Below, one piece after another: positions 33,370 to 41,364 of a stretch of 43,247 bases of DNA; the first letter of the stretch is position 1, and each line of letters begins with the position of its first letter. Both the position numbers and the translations under genes were made by a program. Location: positions 54,990 through 98,236 of the forward strand of contig NZ_BDQX01000423.1 of NCBI RefSeq assembly GCF_003112455.1, written 5' to 3'. The notes beneath the pieces were generated by a model. The model did not search any database, was not told where the DNA came from, and saw only the letters and a program-made list of their open reading frames with translations. This DNA comes from Paenibacillus agaridevorans. GTDB taxonomy: Bacteria > Bacillota > Bacilli > Paenibacillales > Paenibacillaceae.

Positions 33370-34472
33370 AGAACCTCGTGCTGATTAATGGCAGACAATT
33401 CGCGCTCCTTGCGATCTATATTACTATCGGCGACACAATTCTGATCCTTCCCGCTGTCCCGGCGCAAGCGGCGGGGCGAGATGCCTGGATTTCCGCACTG
33501 CTGGGCATCGTCTTCGGAATCGGTGTCGTCCTGTTGTACAGCACGGTTGGGAAACGCAATGCCGGACGGACGTTTGTGGACTATGCGGAGACCGTGCTTG
33601 GGAGATGGCTGGGGGGCGCCGTAGCATGTGCCTTTCTCGGCTATATATTCTTATCGTCGGCTGCTCATGTGCGGGAGATCGGCGACTTCATGACGACGCA
33701 GATGATGCCGGAGACGCCGATTCATGCCATCCACATTTTCTATGCGGCCGTCGTCCTTTTGGCGGTTTACCTTGGGTTGGAGTGCATCGCAAGGACGAGC
33801 GAATTTTTTTTTCCCGTGTTGATTCTGTTCCTGATTGTATTCGTTCTATTCCTGGTGCCAAGTATAGAGACGAGCAATCTGCTTCCGGTTATGGAGAATG
33901 GGCTTGGTCCGGTCATGCAAGGCGCTGTCTCGACGACGGCCTACCCGTTTGCCGAGCTTAGCGTGCTGCTGATGGTTATTCCCCATGTCAAGAATTCGGG
34001 AGCTATTCGGGGCAGCTTCTTGAAGGGAGCACTGTTCGGAGGAGTTGTCATAGCGCTCATTATTTTTCTGTCCATCTCCATTTTGGGTCAGGACCTGGCC
34101 GCAAGAAACATGTATCCCAGCTATGCGCTGGCGAAGAAGATCGACGTGGGCCAATTCCTTCAGCGAATCGAGGTTATCCTGGCTTTTATGTGGCTGCTGA
34201 CGAGCTTCATCAAGACCTCTTTGTACTTCTATGTGTTCCATATGACACTCGCCCATTTGTTCCGTCTTCAACAATACCGGTCGATGGTACTGCCGTCAGG
34301 TGTCCTTCTTGTGGCTATGTCCGTGCTGATCTCTCCGAATATCAATCACTTCCAGCAGATGAATGATTATTGGCCGTACATGGATTTGACCCTGGGTGTA
34401 GGAACCTCGCTTTTACTGCTGGCCGTGGGCTTTATCCGTGGCGGCAGCCTCTCGCCGAAGCAAGGAACGTGA
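33366..34472 (+). CDS. Spore germination permease, GerB family (B subunit)
   Basis: This 368-residue integral membrane protein of the endospore germination permease family (APC fold) has about ten membrane helices. It starts KNLVLINGRQFALLAIYITIGD, typical of GerB/YndE-like proteins. It probably holds the germinant-binding pocket. Its ATG overlaps the stop of the 83-residue gene by four bases, indicating coupled translation and closing the A-C-D-B operon. The germinant is unknown. Expression in the forespore is expected from family knowledge. Confidence 0.95.
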   Translation: MKNLVLINGRQFALLAIYITIGDTILILPAVPAQAAGRDAWISALLGIVFGIGVVLLYSTVGKRNAGRTFVDYAETVLGRWLGGAVACAFLGYIFLSSAAHVREIGDFMTTQMMPETPIHAIHIFYAAVVLLAVYLGLECIARTSEFFFPVLILFLIVFVLFLVPSIETSNLLPVMENGLGPVMQGAVSTTAYPFAELSVLLMVIPHVKNSGAIRGSFLKGALFGGVVIALIIFLSISILGQDLAARNMYPSYALAKKIDVGQFLQRIEVILAFMWLLTSFIKTSLYFYVFHMTLAHLFRLQQYRSMVLPSGVLLVAMSVLISPNINHFQQMNDYWPYMDLTLGVGTSLLLLAVGFIRGGSLSPKQGT

Positions 34473-34559
34473 AAGTTTCGTTAATCAGCAAATCCCCGTA
34501 TGCGGAAGCCCCCATTCTATGTTACGATACGTCAGACGCAAATAGAGAATAGACATAGG

Positions 34560-35990
34560 ATGAAGGTGAAGAGTTTGAGTGAACCTGCTGGACAACAGGT
34601 TCTTGGCGGAGGAGAGAAGGCCAAGGATCTTAAGTTGTTTTATTTGACGTGGCCGATTTTCCTTGAAGTGGCGTTGTTTATGATGATGGGGATCGCGGAT
34701 ACGTTTATGCTGAGCGAGATTTCGGACAACGCGGTGTCCGGCGTAGGCGCGTCCAACCATTATCTGCACATCGCCATTTTGCTGCTGGAGGTCATCGGCA
34801 ACGGGGCGTCCATCGTCGTGGCTCAGTATATCGGTTCGAAGAAATTTTTTGAAGCGGCCAAAATATCGGCGCTCGCCGTTACGCTCAATCTGATCGTCGG
34901 CGTGGTGCTGAGTATCGGATTCGTAGCATTTAACGGTTACTTGCTGAGTTCATTGAATCTGCAAGGCGAAGTGTACGACTACGCCCAAAGTTATTTGCAA
35001 ATTGTCGGCGGAGCGATTTTTCTGCAAGCGATTATCAACTCGCTGGCAGCGATCATTCGCGTGCACGGATTTACAAAGGAAGCGATGCTTGTCGCGCTGG
35101 GCATGAACGTTATCCATATTATTGGCAACTATGCGCTGATCTTCGGTAACTGGGGCATGCCGGCCCTGGGCGTGGAGGGCGCGGCGATCTCGACGATTGG
35201 CAGCCGCCTTATCGCGGTCGTCGTCTTCTTTTGGCTGCTGTATCGCATTATGGAAGTGCGTATCCAGTTCCGCTATTATTTAAATCTGTCCAAGGAATTT
35301 GTAGGCAAAATTTTAAAAATCGGCATCCCTTCCGCACTGGAACAGGTAATGTACCATAGCTGCCAGATCGTCTTCCTCGCTTACACGACGTATCTGGGCG
35401 AGGCGTCGCTGGCGGCGAAGCAATACGCATCCAATATTTCGATGTTGATCTATCTGTTCGCATTCGCGATCGGCATCGGCACGTCCATCATGGTCGGCCG
35501 TCTTGTCGGCGAAGGGCGCCCGGACGCTGCGTACCGCCGCGTCTGGATGAGCGTTCGCTCCGCCAGCATCGGGACGCTGATCGTCGTCGTGATTGTGATG
35601 GTGTTCCGCGAGCAGCTCGTCGGCTTCTTTACGGATGATCCCGATGTGCTCAGACTGGGGGCGCAGGTGCTGCTCTATAGCTTTATTCTGGAGACAGGGC
35701 GCACGATTAATATCGTCATCGTAAACTCGCTGCGGGCTTCCGGCGATGCGAAGTATCCGCTCTATGTCGGTGTTTTCTCGATGATTGGCATGAGCTTGCC
35801 CCTGGGCTATCTGTTGGTGTTCCAACTGGATATGGGGCTGCCGGGCGTTTGGCTGGCGATCGCCGCAGACGAGTGGGTCCGCGCGGTAATCTTCTACTTC
35901 CGCTGGCGCAGCCGCAAGTGGGAGAAACACGCGCTGGTCAGACCGGACACGCCGCCCGCGGATGGACATGCCGCCGCGGTGCAGACGTAA
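34560..35990 (+). CDS. MATE family efflux transporter
   Basis: This membrane protein of about 476 residues has twelve predicted helices in two homologous halves of the MATE/NorM-DinF type. The first half starts LKLFYLTWPIFLEVALFMMMGIADTFML, and QKxAS-like residues appear in the second half (LAAKQYASNISMLIYLFAFAIGIGTS). It would expel cationic drugs or metabolites using Na+ or H+. The start is uncertain: ATG 34560 has a poor ribosome site, while TTG 34575 has AAGGTGA five nt upstream. The C-terminus ends VQT, and its last codons form the first unit of a repeat array. The substrate is unknown. Confidence 0.9.
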   Translation: MKVKSLSEPAGQQVLGGGEKAKDLKLFYLTWPIFLEVALFMMMGIADTFMLSEISDNAVSGVGASNHYLHIAILLLEVIGNGASIVVAQYIGSKKFFEAAKISALAVTLNLIVGVVLSIGFVAFNGYLLSSLNLQGEVYDYAQSYLQIVGGAIFLQAIINSLAAIIRVHGFTKEAMLVALGMNVIHIIGNYALIFGNWGMPALGVEGAAISTIGSRLIAVVVFFWLLYRIMEVRIQFRYYLNLSKEFVGKILKIGIPSALEQVMYHSCQIVFLAYTTYLGEASLAAKQYASNISMLIYLFAFAIGIGTSIMVGRLVGEGRPDAAYRRVWMSVRSASIGTLIVVVIVMVFREQLVGFFTDDPDVLRLGAQVLLYSFILETGRTINIVIVNSLRASGDAKYPLYVGVFSMIGMSLPLGYLLVFQLDMGLPGVWLAIAADEWVRAVIFYFRWRSRKWEKHALVRPDTPPADGHAAAVQT

Positions 35991-36241
35991 GCCAGGGGGG
36001 CCGTTGGTTGCAGGCGGTAAGCTAGGGGAGCTGGTGTAGGCGTAGCCTGGGGAGCCATTGCAGGCGTAAGCTAGGGAAACCGGTGTAGGCGTAGCCTGAG
36101 GAGCTGTTGCAAGCGTAAGCCAGGGGGGCCGTTGGTTGCAGGCGGTCAGCTAGGGGAGCCGGTGTAGGCGTAGCCTGAGGAGCTGTTGCAGGCGTAAGCC
36201 AAGGGGGCCGTTGCAGGCGTAACCTGGGGAGCCGTTGCAGG
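35981..36241. repeat. Degenerate tandem array beginning in the MATE stop codon
   Basis: Units of the types GCAGGCGTAAGCCAGGG and GGTGTAGGCGTAGCCTG alternate about ten times. The first recognisable copy, GCAGACGTAAGCCAGGG, contains the last two codons and the TAA stop of the MATE gene. The array therefore starts inside the gene end and runs to about 36241. Confidence 0.8.
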
Positions 36242-36420
36242 ATTAGGTCTGCGTACGGGTTGGCTGGACAACCCCTACGGCCCATCTGCTTTTTGAATCG
36301 TAAGAAGAGAATGTGCATTCCCCCGCGACTGTGCCATATGAGGTGCGGTGGCGGGGATTTTACTTTTCTGGAGATGCGAGGGTGGCGAGTATGTCGATGA
36401 GAACGGACTACCGCCGGTTT
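36242..36420. other. Non-coding spacer between repeat arrays
   Basis: It contains an imperfect GC-rich inverted repeat (about 36320-36365, CCCCCGCGAC with GTGGCGGGG followed by a short T-run) that may terminate MATE transcription. Nothing else is recognised. Confidence 0.4.
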
Positions 36421-36800
36421 AAGTCGACGAGACCGACTTAAACTTGCAGATGCGCTTGGTTGGTGGTCTTTAAGTCGTCGAGACCGACTTAAACTTGCAG
36501 ATGCGCTCGGTTGGCGGCCTTTAAGACGTCGAGACCGACTTAAACTTGCAGATGCGCTCGGTTGGCGGCCTTTAAATCGTCGAGACCGACTTAAATTTTC
36601 AGATGGGCTTGGTTGGCGGCCGTTAAATCGCCGAGACCGACTTAAACTTTCAGATGTGCTTGGTTGGCGGCTTTTAAGTCGTCGAGACCGACTTAAACTT
36701 TCGAATGCGCTCGGTTGGTGGCTTTTAAGTCGCCGAGACCGACTTAAACTTTCAGATGGGCTTGGTTGATGGCCATTAAGTCGTCCAGACCGACTCCCCC
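36418..36800. repeat. Eight hairpin units at exact 51-bp pitch
   Basis: Units begin at 36421, 36472, 36523, 36574, 36625, 36676, 36727 and 36778, each exactly 51 bp apart. Every unit has a dyad of the type TTTAAGTCG-TCGAGAC-CGACTTAAA. A conserved linker of about 26 bp (CTTGCAGATGCGCTCGGTTG and following) joins them. The right arm CGACTTAAA is invariant in units 1-3 and 5-7, while the left arm varies (AAGTCG, AAGACG, AAATCG). The last unit is degraded on its right side, and a stray CTTAAGTCGG follows near 36822. Confidence 0.93.
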
Positions 36801-36916
36801 GGGGTTTCTGCCAGGGTGGTCTTAAGTCGGTGTACACGATGTATGTCTTACGCCGGCAAGCCATATTAGGGTTAGCGGAGCGTTTCTCACAAACGAAATT
36901 ATCTTTTAATCGGTAG

Positions 36917-36956
36917 TTGACAATAACCGCGTCTTCTGATATCTTTAATTTAAGAT
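36917..36956 (+). promoter_or_regulatory. marR promoter with overlapping palindromic operator
   Basis: TTGACA (36917-36922), a 17-nt spacer and TATCTT (36940-36945) form the promoter. The near-palindrome ATCTTTAATTTAAGAT (36941-36956) covers the -10. A nearly identical site precedes the dioxygenase gene, so the MarR protein probably represses both. Confidence 0.75.
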
Positions 36957-36981
36957 AATGCAAATTGAAGGAAAGGAGTAG

Positions 36982-37473
36982 ATGAATATGAGCAGTGACA
37001 ACCATTCAACCCATCAATCGACTCAAGGCAACGCTGCTAAATCCAATGTCTCTCTGGACCTCTACATTGCGCTTTCGCGGGCCAGTCAGTGGGTAAATGC
37101 CCACATTGATCGGGATATTCGCAGCCACGGTCTCAACAGAACGGAATTCGGCGTATTGGAGATGTTGTATCATCGCGGGCCTCAGCCCCTGCAGCAGATT
37201 GGCGGTAAGGTGCTGATGAGCAGCGGCAACATCACATACGTCATCGATAAGCTGGAGAAAAAGGGACTGTGCCGCAGACGCGCATCCAAGGAAGACCGGC
37301 GGCTGATCTACGGCGAAATTACGGATGAAGGCAGCAAATTTATAGAAGAAGTGTTCCCGGCGCATACTATATGCATCGAAGAAGCGACTGGCGGTCTGAC
37401 CGACGAAGAGAAGGCGCAGGCCAGCACTCTGCTCAAAAAATTAGGAAAGTACGCCCAGCAGTCCTACAAGTAG
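36982..37473 (+). CDS. MarR family regulator, MhqR-like
   Basis: This 163-residue winged-helix repressor has dimerisation helices at both ends and a DNA-binding domain at about 55-120 (LNRTEFGVLEMLYHRGPQPL, then SSGNITYVIDKLEKKGLCRR and the wing KEDRRLIYGEIT). The downstream genes are counterparts of the Bacillus subtilis MhqR regulon (mhqO/mhqA dioxygenases, mhqD esterase). It therefore probably senses quinones or catechol-type electrophiles. It contains no Cys at an N-terminal OhrR-like position; its single Cys lies in GLCRR and another in TICIEE. The ATG follows AAAGGAG. Confidence 0.9.
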   Translation: MNMSSDNHSTHQSTQGNAAKSNVSLDLYIALSRASQWVNAHIDRDIRSHGLNRTEFGVLEMLYHRGPQPLQQIGGKVLMSSGNITYVIDKLEKKGLCRRRASKEDRRLIYGEITDEGSKFIEEVFPAHTICIEEATGGLTDEEKAQASTLLKKLGKYAQQSYK

Positions 37474-37511
37474 CCACACTAGGCAGGAAGGACTGCTTCT
37501 ATCGAACATAT

Positions 37512-37527
37512 ATCTTAATTTTAAGAT
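37512..37527 (+). promoter_or_regulatory. Second MarR-type operator, upstream of the dioxygenase gene
   Basis: ATCTTAA-TT-TTAAGAT is a perfect 7-2-7 palindrome, with a possible -10 TATTAT at 37535-37540. It shares 14 of 16 positions with the operator over the marR promoter. Confidence 0.75.
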
Positions 37528-37562
37528 TCACAAATATTATGCAAAAAGAGGAGAGATATCCA

Positions 37563-38546
37563 ATGACAATCCAAAACGCGCAAGGGCAAACGAGCTTCGA
37601 GGATCGTGCACAAACGGCAGGCATCCATCACATTACGGCATTCGTACGAGATCCGCAGGCCACTTCCGATTTTTATGCCGGGATACTGGGACTGCGTCTG
37701 GTAAAAAAAACGATCAACTTCGACGCTCCGGAAGTCTATCATCTGTACTTCGGCGATCAAAGCGGCAGTCCCGGCACCATCATCACGTTTTTCCCTTGGG
37801 AGGAATCCCGCAGGGGCCGGATCGGAGCGGGTCAAGTCGGCATCACGACGTATGTTGTTCCCGAAGGTGCACTGGCATTTTGGCGTGAGCGTTTGACGAG
37901 GTTAGGTGTCAAAGTAGAAGAGACGCAGCGTTTCGGCGAGACGTACCTGGGCTTCGCTGACACAGACGGGCTGCGCGGCGAGATCGTCGCCCGGGCAGAA
38001 GGAGCCAATAGCAGATGGTCGTTCGGAGGCGTGACAACGGACAAAGCGATCAAAGGTTTCGGAGGCGCGGTTCTGTTTAGCGGAGCGCCAGAGTCGACAG
38101 GCAAGCTGCTTCAGGATGTTATGGGATTAACGAAAGTTGGCGAGGATGTCGGTTACGTTCGTTATCGTTCTTTCGGCGACATCGGCAACATCATTGACGT
38201 TAACGCTACCGCGATGGCTCCAGGCCATGGAGGTCACGGCACGGTGCATCATATCGCATGGAGAGCGAAAGACGACGCGGAGCACGCGCTCTGGAGAAGC
38301 CACGTAGCCGCGAACGGCTATCAGCCTACTCCGATTGTGGATCGGCAATATTTTAACGCGCTGTACTTCAGGGAAGAAGGCGGAATTTTGTTCGAGATCG
38401 CGACGGATCCCCCGGGCTTCGCTCGAGACGAAGACGCGGAGCATCTTGGCGAGAAGCTGATGCTGCCCGAATGGTACGAACAGAACCGCGCGGAGATCGA
38501 GAAGCTGCTGACACCGTTCGAGGTACGCGAATTGGAGGGAATCTGA
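37563..38546 (+). CDS. VOC-family ring-cleaving dioxygenase (MhqO/MhqA-like)
   Basis: This 327-residue protein has two glyoxalase/VOC halves. Candidate Fe(II) ligands are His22/His23 in IHHITAF, His229/His230 in VHHIAW, and Glu278 in ILFEIATDPPGF, which is characteristic of the PcpA/MhqO group. Such enzymes cleave hydroquinone or catechol rings and confer resistance to quinones. The ATG at 37563 follows AGAGGAGAG; a longer frame to 37371 runs through marR and its operator and is not the start. The esterase gene follows after 3 nt. Confidence 0.93.
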   Translation: MTIQNAQGQTSFEDRAQTAGIHHITAFVRDPQATSDFYAGILGLRLVKKTINFDAPEVYHLYFGDQSGSPGTIITFFPWEESRRGRIGAGQVGITTYVVPEGALAFWRERLTRLGVKVEETQRFGETYLGFADTDGLRGEIVARAEGANSRWSFGGVTTDKAIKGFGGAVLFSGAPESTGKLLQDVMGLTKVGEDVGYVRYRSFGDIGNIIDVNATAMAPGHGGHGTVHHIAWRAKDDAEHALWRSHVAANGYQPTPIVDRQYFNALYFREEGGILFEIATDPPGFARDEDAEHLGEKLMLPEWYEQNRAEIEKLLTPFEVRELEGI

Positions 38547-38549
38547 ACA

Positions 38550-39176
38550 ATGACGATGAAGATGAAGCATCTCTATATCAAGGGCAAAAATGAGGAAGCG
38601 CCTGTACTGCTAATGCTTCACGGGACGGGAGGCACAGAGCGCGACCTGCTGGGACTGGCGGAGCTGATCTCGCCTGGCTCCTCCGTTCTCAGCGTAAGAG
38701 GGAACGTGCTGGAGAACGGCATGCCGCGATTCTTCCGCAGACTCGCCGAGGGCGTGTTCGACATCGAGGATCTGGTATACCGGACTGGGGAGCTTCATGA
38801 GTTCCTGGCGGAAGCGGCGACGGAGTACGGATTTGATCGGAGCAATATCGTGGCGGCAGGCTACTCTAATGGAGCCAACATTGCGGGAAGCCTGTTGTTC
38901 CATTACAAGGATTCGCTCAAGGGCGCTATCCTTCTTCATCCCATGGTTCCTCTTCGCGGCATAAAGCTGCCGGATTTATCGGGCGTGCCTGTTTTCATAG
39001 CGGCAGGAGAAAATGACCCCCTCTGCCCGCCTACCGAGACGAAGGAGCTGGATGCTTTGCTTCGCGAAGCGGGGGCGGTTGTGGAAGTGCGATGGGATCG
39101 GTTCGGGCACCAATTGACGAGCGCAGAGGCGCATGCCGCTGCTGCGTGGTTTAAACAAACTTTTGCGATCGAATGA
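38550..39176 (+). CDS. Carboxylesterase/phospholipase-like alpha/beta hydrolase (MhqD-like)
   Basis: This 208-residue alpha/beta hydrolase has an oxyanion region LHGTGGTE, nucleophile Ser106 in GYSNGA, Asp156 in GENDPLCPP and His187 in FGHQLT. Size and sequence match the phospholipase/carboxylesterase family that includes MhqD. It lies 3 nt after the dioxygenase gene, and both lie behind the MarR-type operator, so they form one operon. The physiological substrate in quinone resistance is not known. Confidence 0.92.
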   Translation: MTMKMKHLYIKGKNEEAPVLLMLHGTGGTERDLLGLAELISPGSSVLSVRGNVLENGMPRFFRRLAEGVFDIEDLVYRTGELHEFLAEAATEYGFDRSNIVAAGYSNGANIAGSLLFHYKDSLKGAILLHPMVPLRGIKLPDLSGVPVFIAAGENDPLCPPTETKELDALLREAGAVVEVRWDRFGHQLTSAEAHAAAAWFKQTFAIE

Positions 39177-39223
39177 GGCATCCAGGCAGGGGATATTCGG
39201 CATTCCTATAATCGGTTACGATA

Positions 39224-39269
39224 AAAAGGACGGCTCATCCCGGCACGACCGGGAGACGGTCGTCCTTTT
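39224..39269 (+). terminator. Terminator after the dioxygenase-esterase operon
   Basis: The stem AAAAGGACG/CGTCCTTTT carries an inner CCCGG/CCGGG helix and ends in a T-run. It partly separates the flavin reductase gene, which may still be reached by read-through. Confidence 0.8.
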
Positions 39270-39302
39270 GCGCATCGCGCTTAATGAAGGGAGATTAACG
39301 AT

Positions 39303-39932
39303 ATGACGATGATTTCGATCGATCCGGAGGGACAGAGCACCCAGGACAATTATAAGCTTCTTATAGGCGGCATTATCCCGAGGCCGATCGCGTTAGTCAC
39401 AACGTTGTCGGAGGAGGGAGTGTTAAATGCGGCGCCTTTCAGCTTCTTTAATATTGTCGCGGCCGATCCTCCGATGATTGCGGTATCGGTGCAGCGTAAA
39501 AGCGGCATACAGAAGGACACTGCCCGCAATGCCATAGCGAAGCGGCAATTCGTGACGCATATCGCGGATGAGCGTTATGTGGAAGCGTTAAACGTGACGG
39601 CGGCCCCCGCGCCTCCGGATGTGAGCGAGGTCGAGCTGGCGGGATTGACTCCAGTTGCCAGCGAGATCATCACCGTGCCCGGCGTAGCCGAGGCGGCGAT
39701 CCGTCTGGAATGCGTGCTGGAGCAAGCCATCCCCCTTGGCGGTACGCTTATCGGAGATGCCGGCGTACCGTCGACCGACCTGCTCATCGGCCGCGTCGTC
39801 AGGTTCCATATTGACGAGAAGCTGTACAATAACGGGCGTATCGATCCGGAAGCGTTAAAGCCCGTAAGCCGATTGGCAGGGAATGACTATGCAAAGCTAG
39901 GCGAGAGATTTACGCTGGTACGCCCCACTTGA
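39303..39932 (+). CDS. Flavin reductase-like / flavoredoxin family protein
   Basis: This 209-residue FMN-binding split-barrel protein has the family motif GGIIPRPIALVTTLSEEGVLNA, followed by APFSFFNIVAADPPMIAVSV, where FMN phosphate is bound. It would reduce flavin with NAD(P)H or act as a flavoredoxin in aromatic metabolism. GAAGGGAG lies upstream of the ATG. It sits after a terminator, between the Mhq-like operon and a thiol-oxidoreductase-like flavoprotein, so a shared role in quinone detoxification is likely but not shown. Confidence 0.9.
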   Translation: MTMISIDPEGQSTQDNYKLLIGGIIPRPIALVTTLSEEGVLNAAPFSFFNIVAADPPMIAVSVQRKSGIQKDTARNAIAKRQFVTHIADERYVEALNVTAAPAPPDVSEVELAGLTPVASEIITVPGVAEAAIRLECVLEQAIPLGGTLIGDAGVPSTDLLIGRVVRFHIDEKLYNNGRIDPEALKPVSRLAGNDYAKLGERFTLVRPT

Positions 39933-40144
39933 AACCCTGCGAATGTTTAATGTTTGCCGGGATTGGACAGGATCGTGATCCATATGATCAGCTAGATGGC
40001 AGCCTCGCGTTTCCAGCGGGGCCGACAGCAACCATTGCGGCTTCCTTCCCATCGTATGCATGCATGTCGGCAGCCTTCTCGCGATATACATAAGAGATTG
40101 CTGTATAGCAGATGACGGATGGGAAGAGGGAAGGCGGTGGCGGA

Positions 40145-41056
40145 GTGGAAGCGGAATGCGCCATTATCGGGGGAGGACCGGCAGGACTGAACGCTGCGTT
40201 GATGCTCGGCAGAGCCAGACGGAGCGTCTTGTTGTTCGACGACCATTCGCCGCGTAACGCGGTGACAAGACATACGCATGGTTTCATGACACGGGATGGC
40301 GCGACGCCGCAAGAGCTGAGGGTGCTCGCCCGGCGGGACCTCGCCCGTTATCCCTCCGTCTGGCCGGTTGACCGCCGGATCGAGGCGGTGGCTCCGCTGG
40401 ATGGTTCAGGCTTCCTCCTGCGCGACCGAGGCGGAGCAACCTACCGGGCCAGGAAACTGCTGCTCGCGACTGGACTGAAGGAGACATTGCCGAAAATTAC
40501 GGGAGTGACGGAGTTTTACGGCAGCAGTCTCTTCAATTGCCCCTATTGCGACGGATGGGAGCTCCGGGATGGGCCGCTCGTCGTCATCGCAGAAGGATCG
40601 AACGCATTCTCGCTGGCTCGTCTGGCGTATCAATGGAGCCGTGATCTGCTTGTCTGCACGAACGGTTCCTCGAGATCGCTTGGCAGGCTGGAGGCGCAGG
40701 CGCTAAGCGGCAGAGGAGTAGTTGTGACGGAGAAAAAAATCGCCGAGCTGGTCGGAGACAACGGCAAACTGCGAGCAGTCCGGTTCCACGACGGGACGGA
40801 AGCGAAGCGCTCGGGAGGCTTCATCTCGCCTTATTGGCGGCAGGCTGCGCCTTTCGGCGAAATGCTGGGCTGTCGTATAAACGGGCAAGGGGGCATAGAG
40901 ACGGACAACTTGGGCCGCACAAGCATCCCCGGGGTATATGCGGCGGGCGATACCTCGGTAATCGCGCCGGCCCAGACATCTATCGCAGCTGGAGAAGGCA
41001 GTCGCGCGGCGATCGGCATCAACTCGGATCTCGTAAGAGAAGATTTCGGGGGCTAA
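40145..41056 (+). CDS. Thioredoxin reductase-like FAD/NAD(P)-dependent oxidoreductase
   Basis: This 303-residue flavoprotein has an N-terminal FAD site (AIIGGGPAG, residues 6-14), the redox pair CPYC (Cys132, Cys135) in NCPYCDGWELRD, and a C-terminal FAD motif GVYAAGDTS. The Cys pair and length match short TrxB-like enzymes of the GliT/HlmI type. GTG 40145 places GGGPAG at the normal distance from the start and has AGGGAAGG about 9 nt upstream. The ATG at 40112 lacks an RBS. The NAD(P) motif (VIAEGSNAFSLA) lacks the usual GxGxxG, so the donor may differ. Confidence 0.9.
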   Translation: MEAECAIIGGGPAGLNAALMLGRARRSVLLFDDHSPRNAVTRHTHGFMTRDGATPQELRVLARRDLARYPSVWPVDRRIEAVAPLDGSGFLLRDRGGATYRARKLLLATGLKETLPKITGVTEFYGSSLFNCPYCDGWELRDGPLVVIAEGSNAFSLARLAYQWSRDLLVCTNGSSRSLGRLEAQALSGRGVVVTEKKIAELVGDNGKLRAVRFHDGTEAKRSGGFISPYWRQAAPFGEMLGCRINGQGGIETDNLGRTSIPGVYAAGDTSVIAPAQTSIAAGEGSRAAIGINSDLVREDFGG

Positions 41057-41364
41057 TGTATACCCATCACCATTATCAGCGAATGAAGATCTTTAGACAT
41101 TCGCAAAAAAAGGTTATCCTCAGCGTTCGTTCATCATCTTAGTGATGAACGCAGGCGGGATAACCTTTTTTTCTAGAATTATAGGAAAGGAAACACTACT
41201 TTATAGTCATTTCGTTATACTTTCTCTACATTTCTCCAAGGATGTCGACAGCCATTTCACCTTGTTTTTGTTTGAAAGTTAACTTTGGTTAATATTTTCC
41301 CGGATTTCAAGGTGCTAGTATGTAGAAAAGGGTATTAGGAAACCGGGAAAGGTTGTGCGCAGAT
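41057..41364. other. Intergenic region with terminator and unresolved promoter
   Basis: A strong terminator occupies 41105-41172. The rest (41173-41364) is AT-rich, as expected for a promoter region. It has TTGAAA at 41272 and a TAGTAT at 41316, but no pair at proper spacing, so I call no promoter. Confidence 0.5.
41105..41172. terminator. Strong bidirectional terminator after the oxidoreductase gene
   Basis: The outer stem AAAAAAGGTTATCC/GGATAACCTTTTTT and the inner stem GCGTTCGTTCATCA/TGATGAACGC form a long composite hairpin, with A- and T-runs on both strands. Confidence 0.9.

Noticed and set aside
36418..36800. CRISPR array
   Set aside because: The segments between the palindromes are nearly identical rather than unique spacers, and no cas genes are present.
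36022..37005. A 327-codon minus-strand frame with SLSRSRRLK-type 17-residue repeats
   Set aside because: The repeats are a by-product of the 51-bp DNA unit, which is divisible by three. The frame crosses two unrelated repeat arrays, overlaps the marR promoter and start, and has no convincing RBS or domain.
37371..37562. N-terminal extension of the dioxygenase frame
   Set aside because: The extension reads through the marR coding end and the palindromic operator. The ATG at 37563 has a clear RBS and starts the family-conserved sequence.
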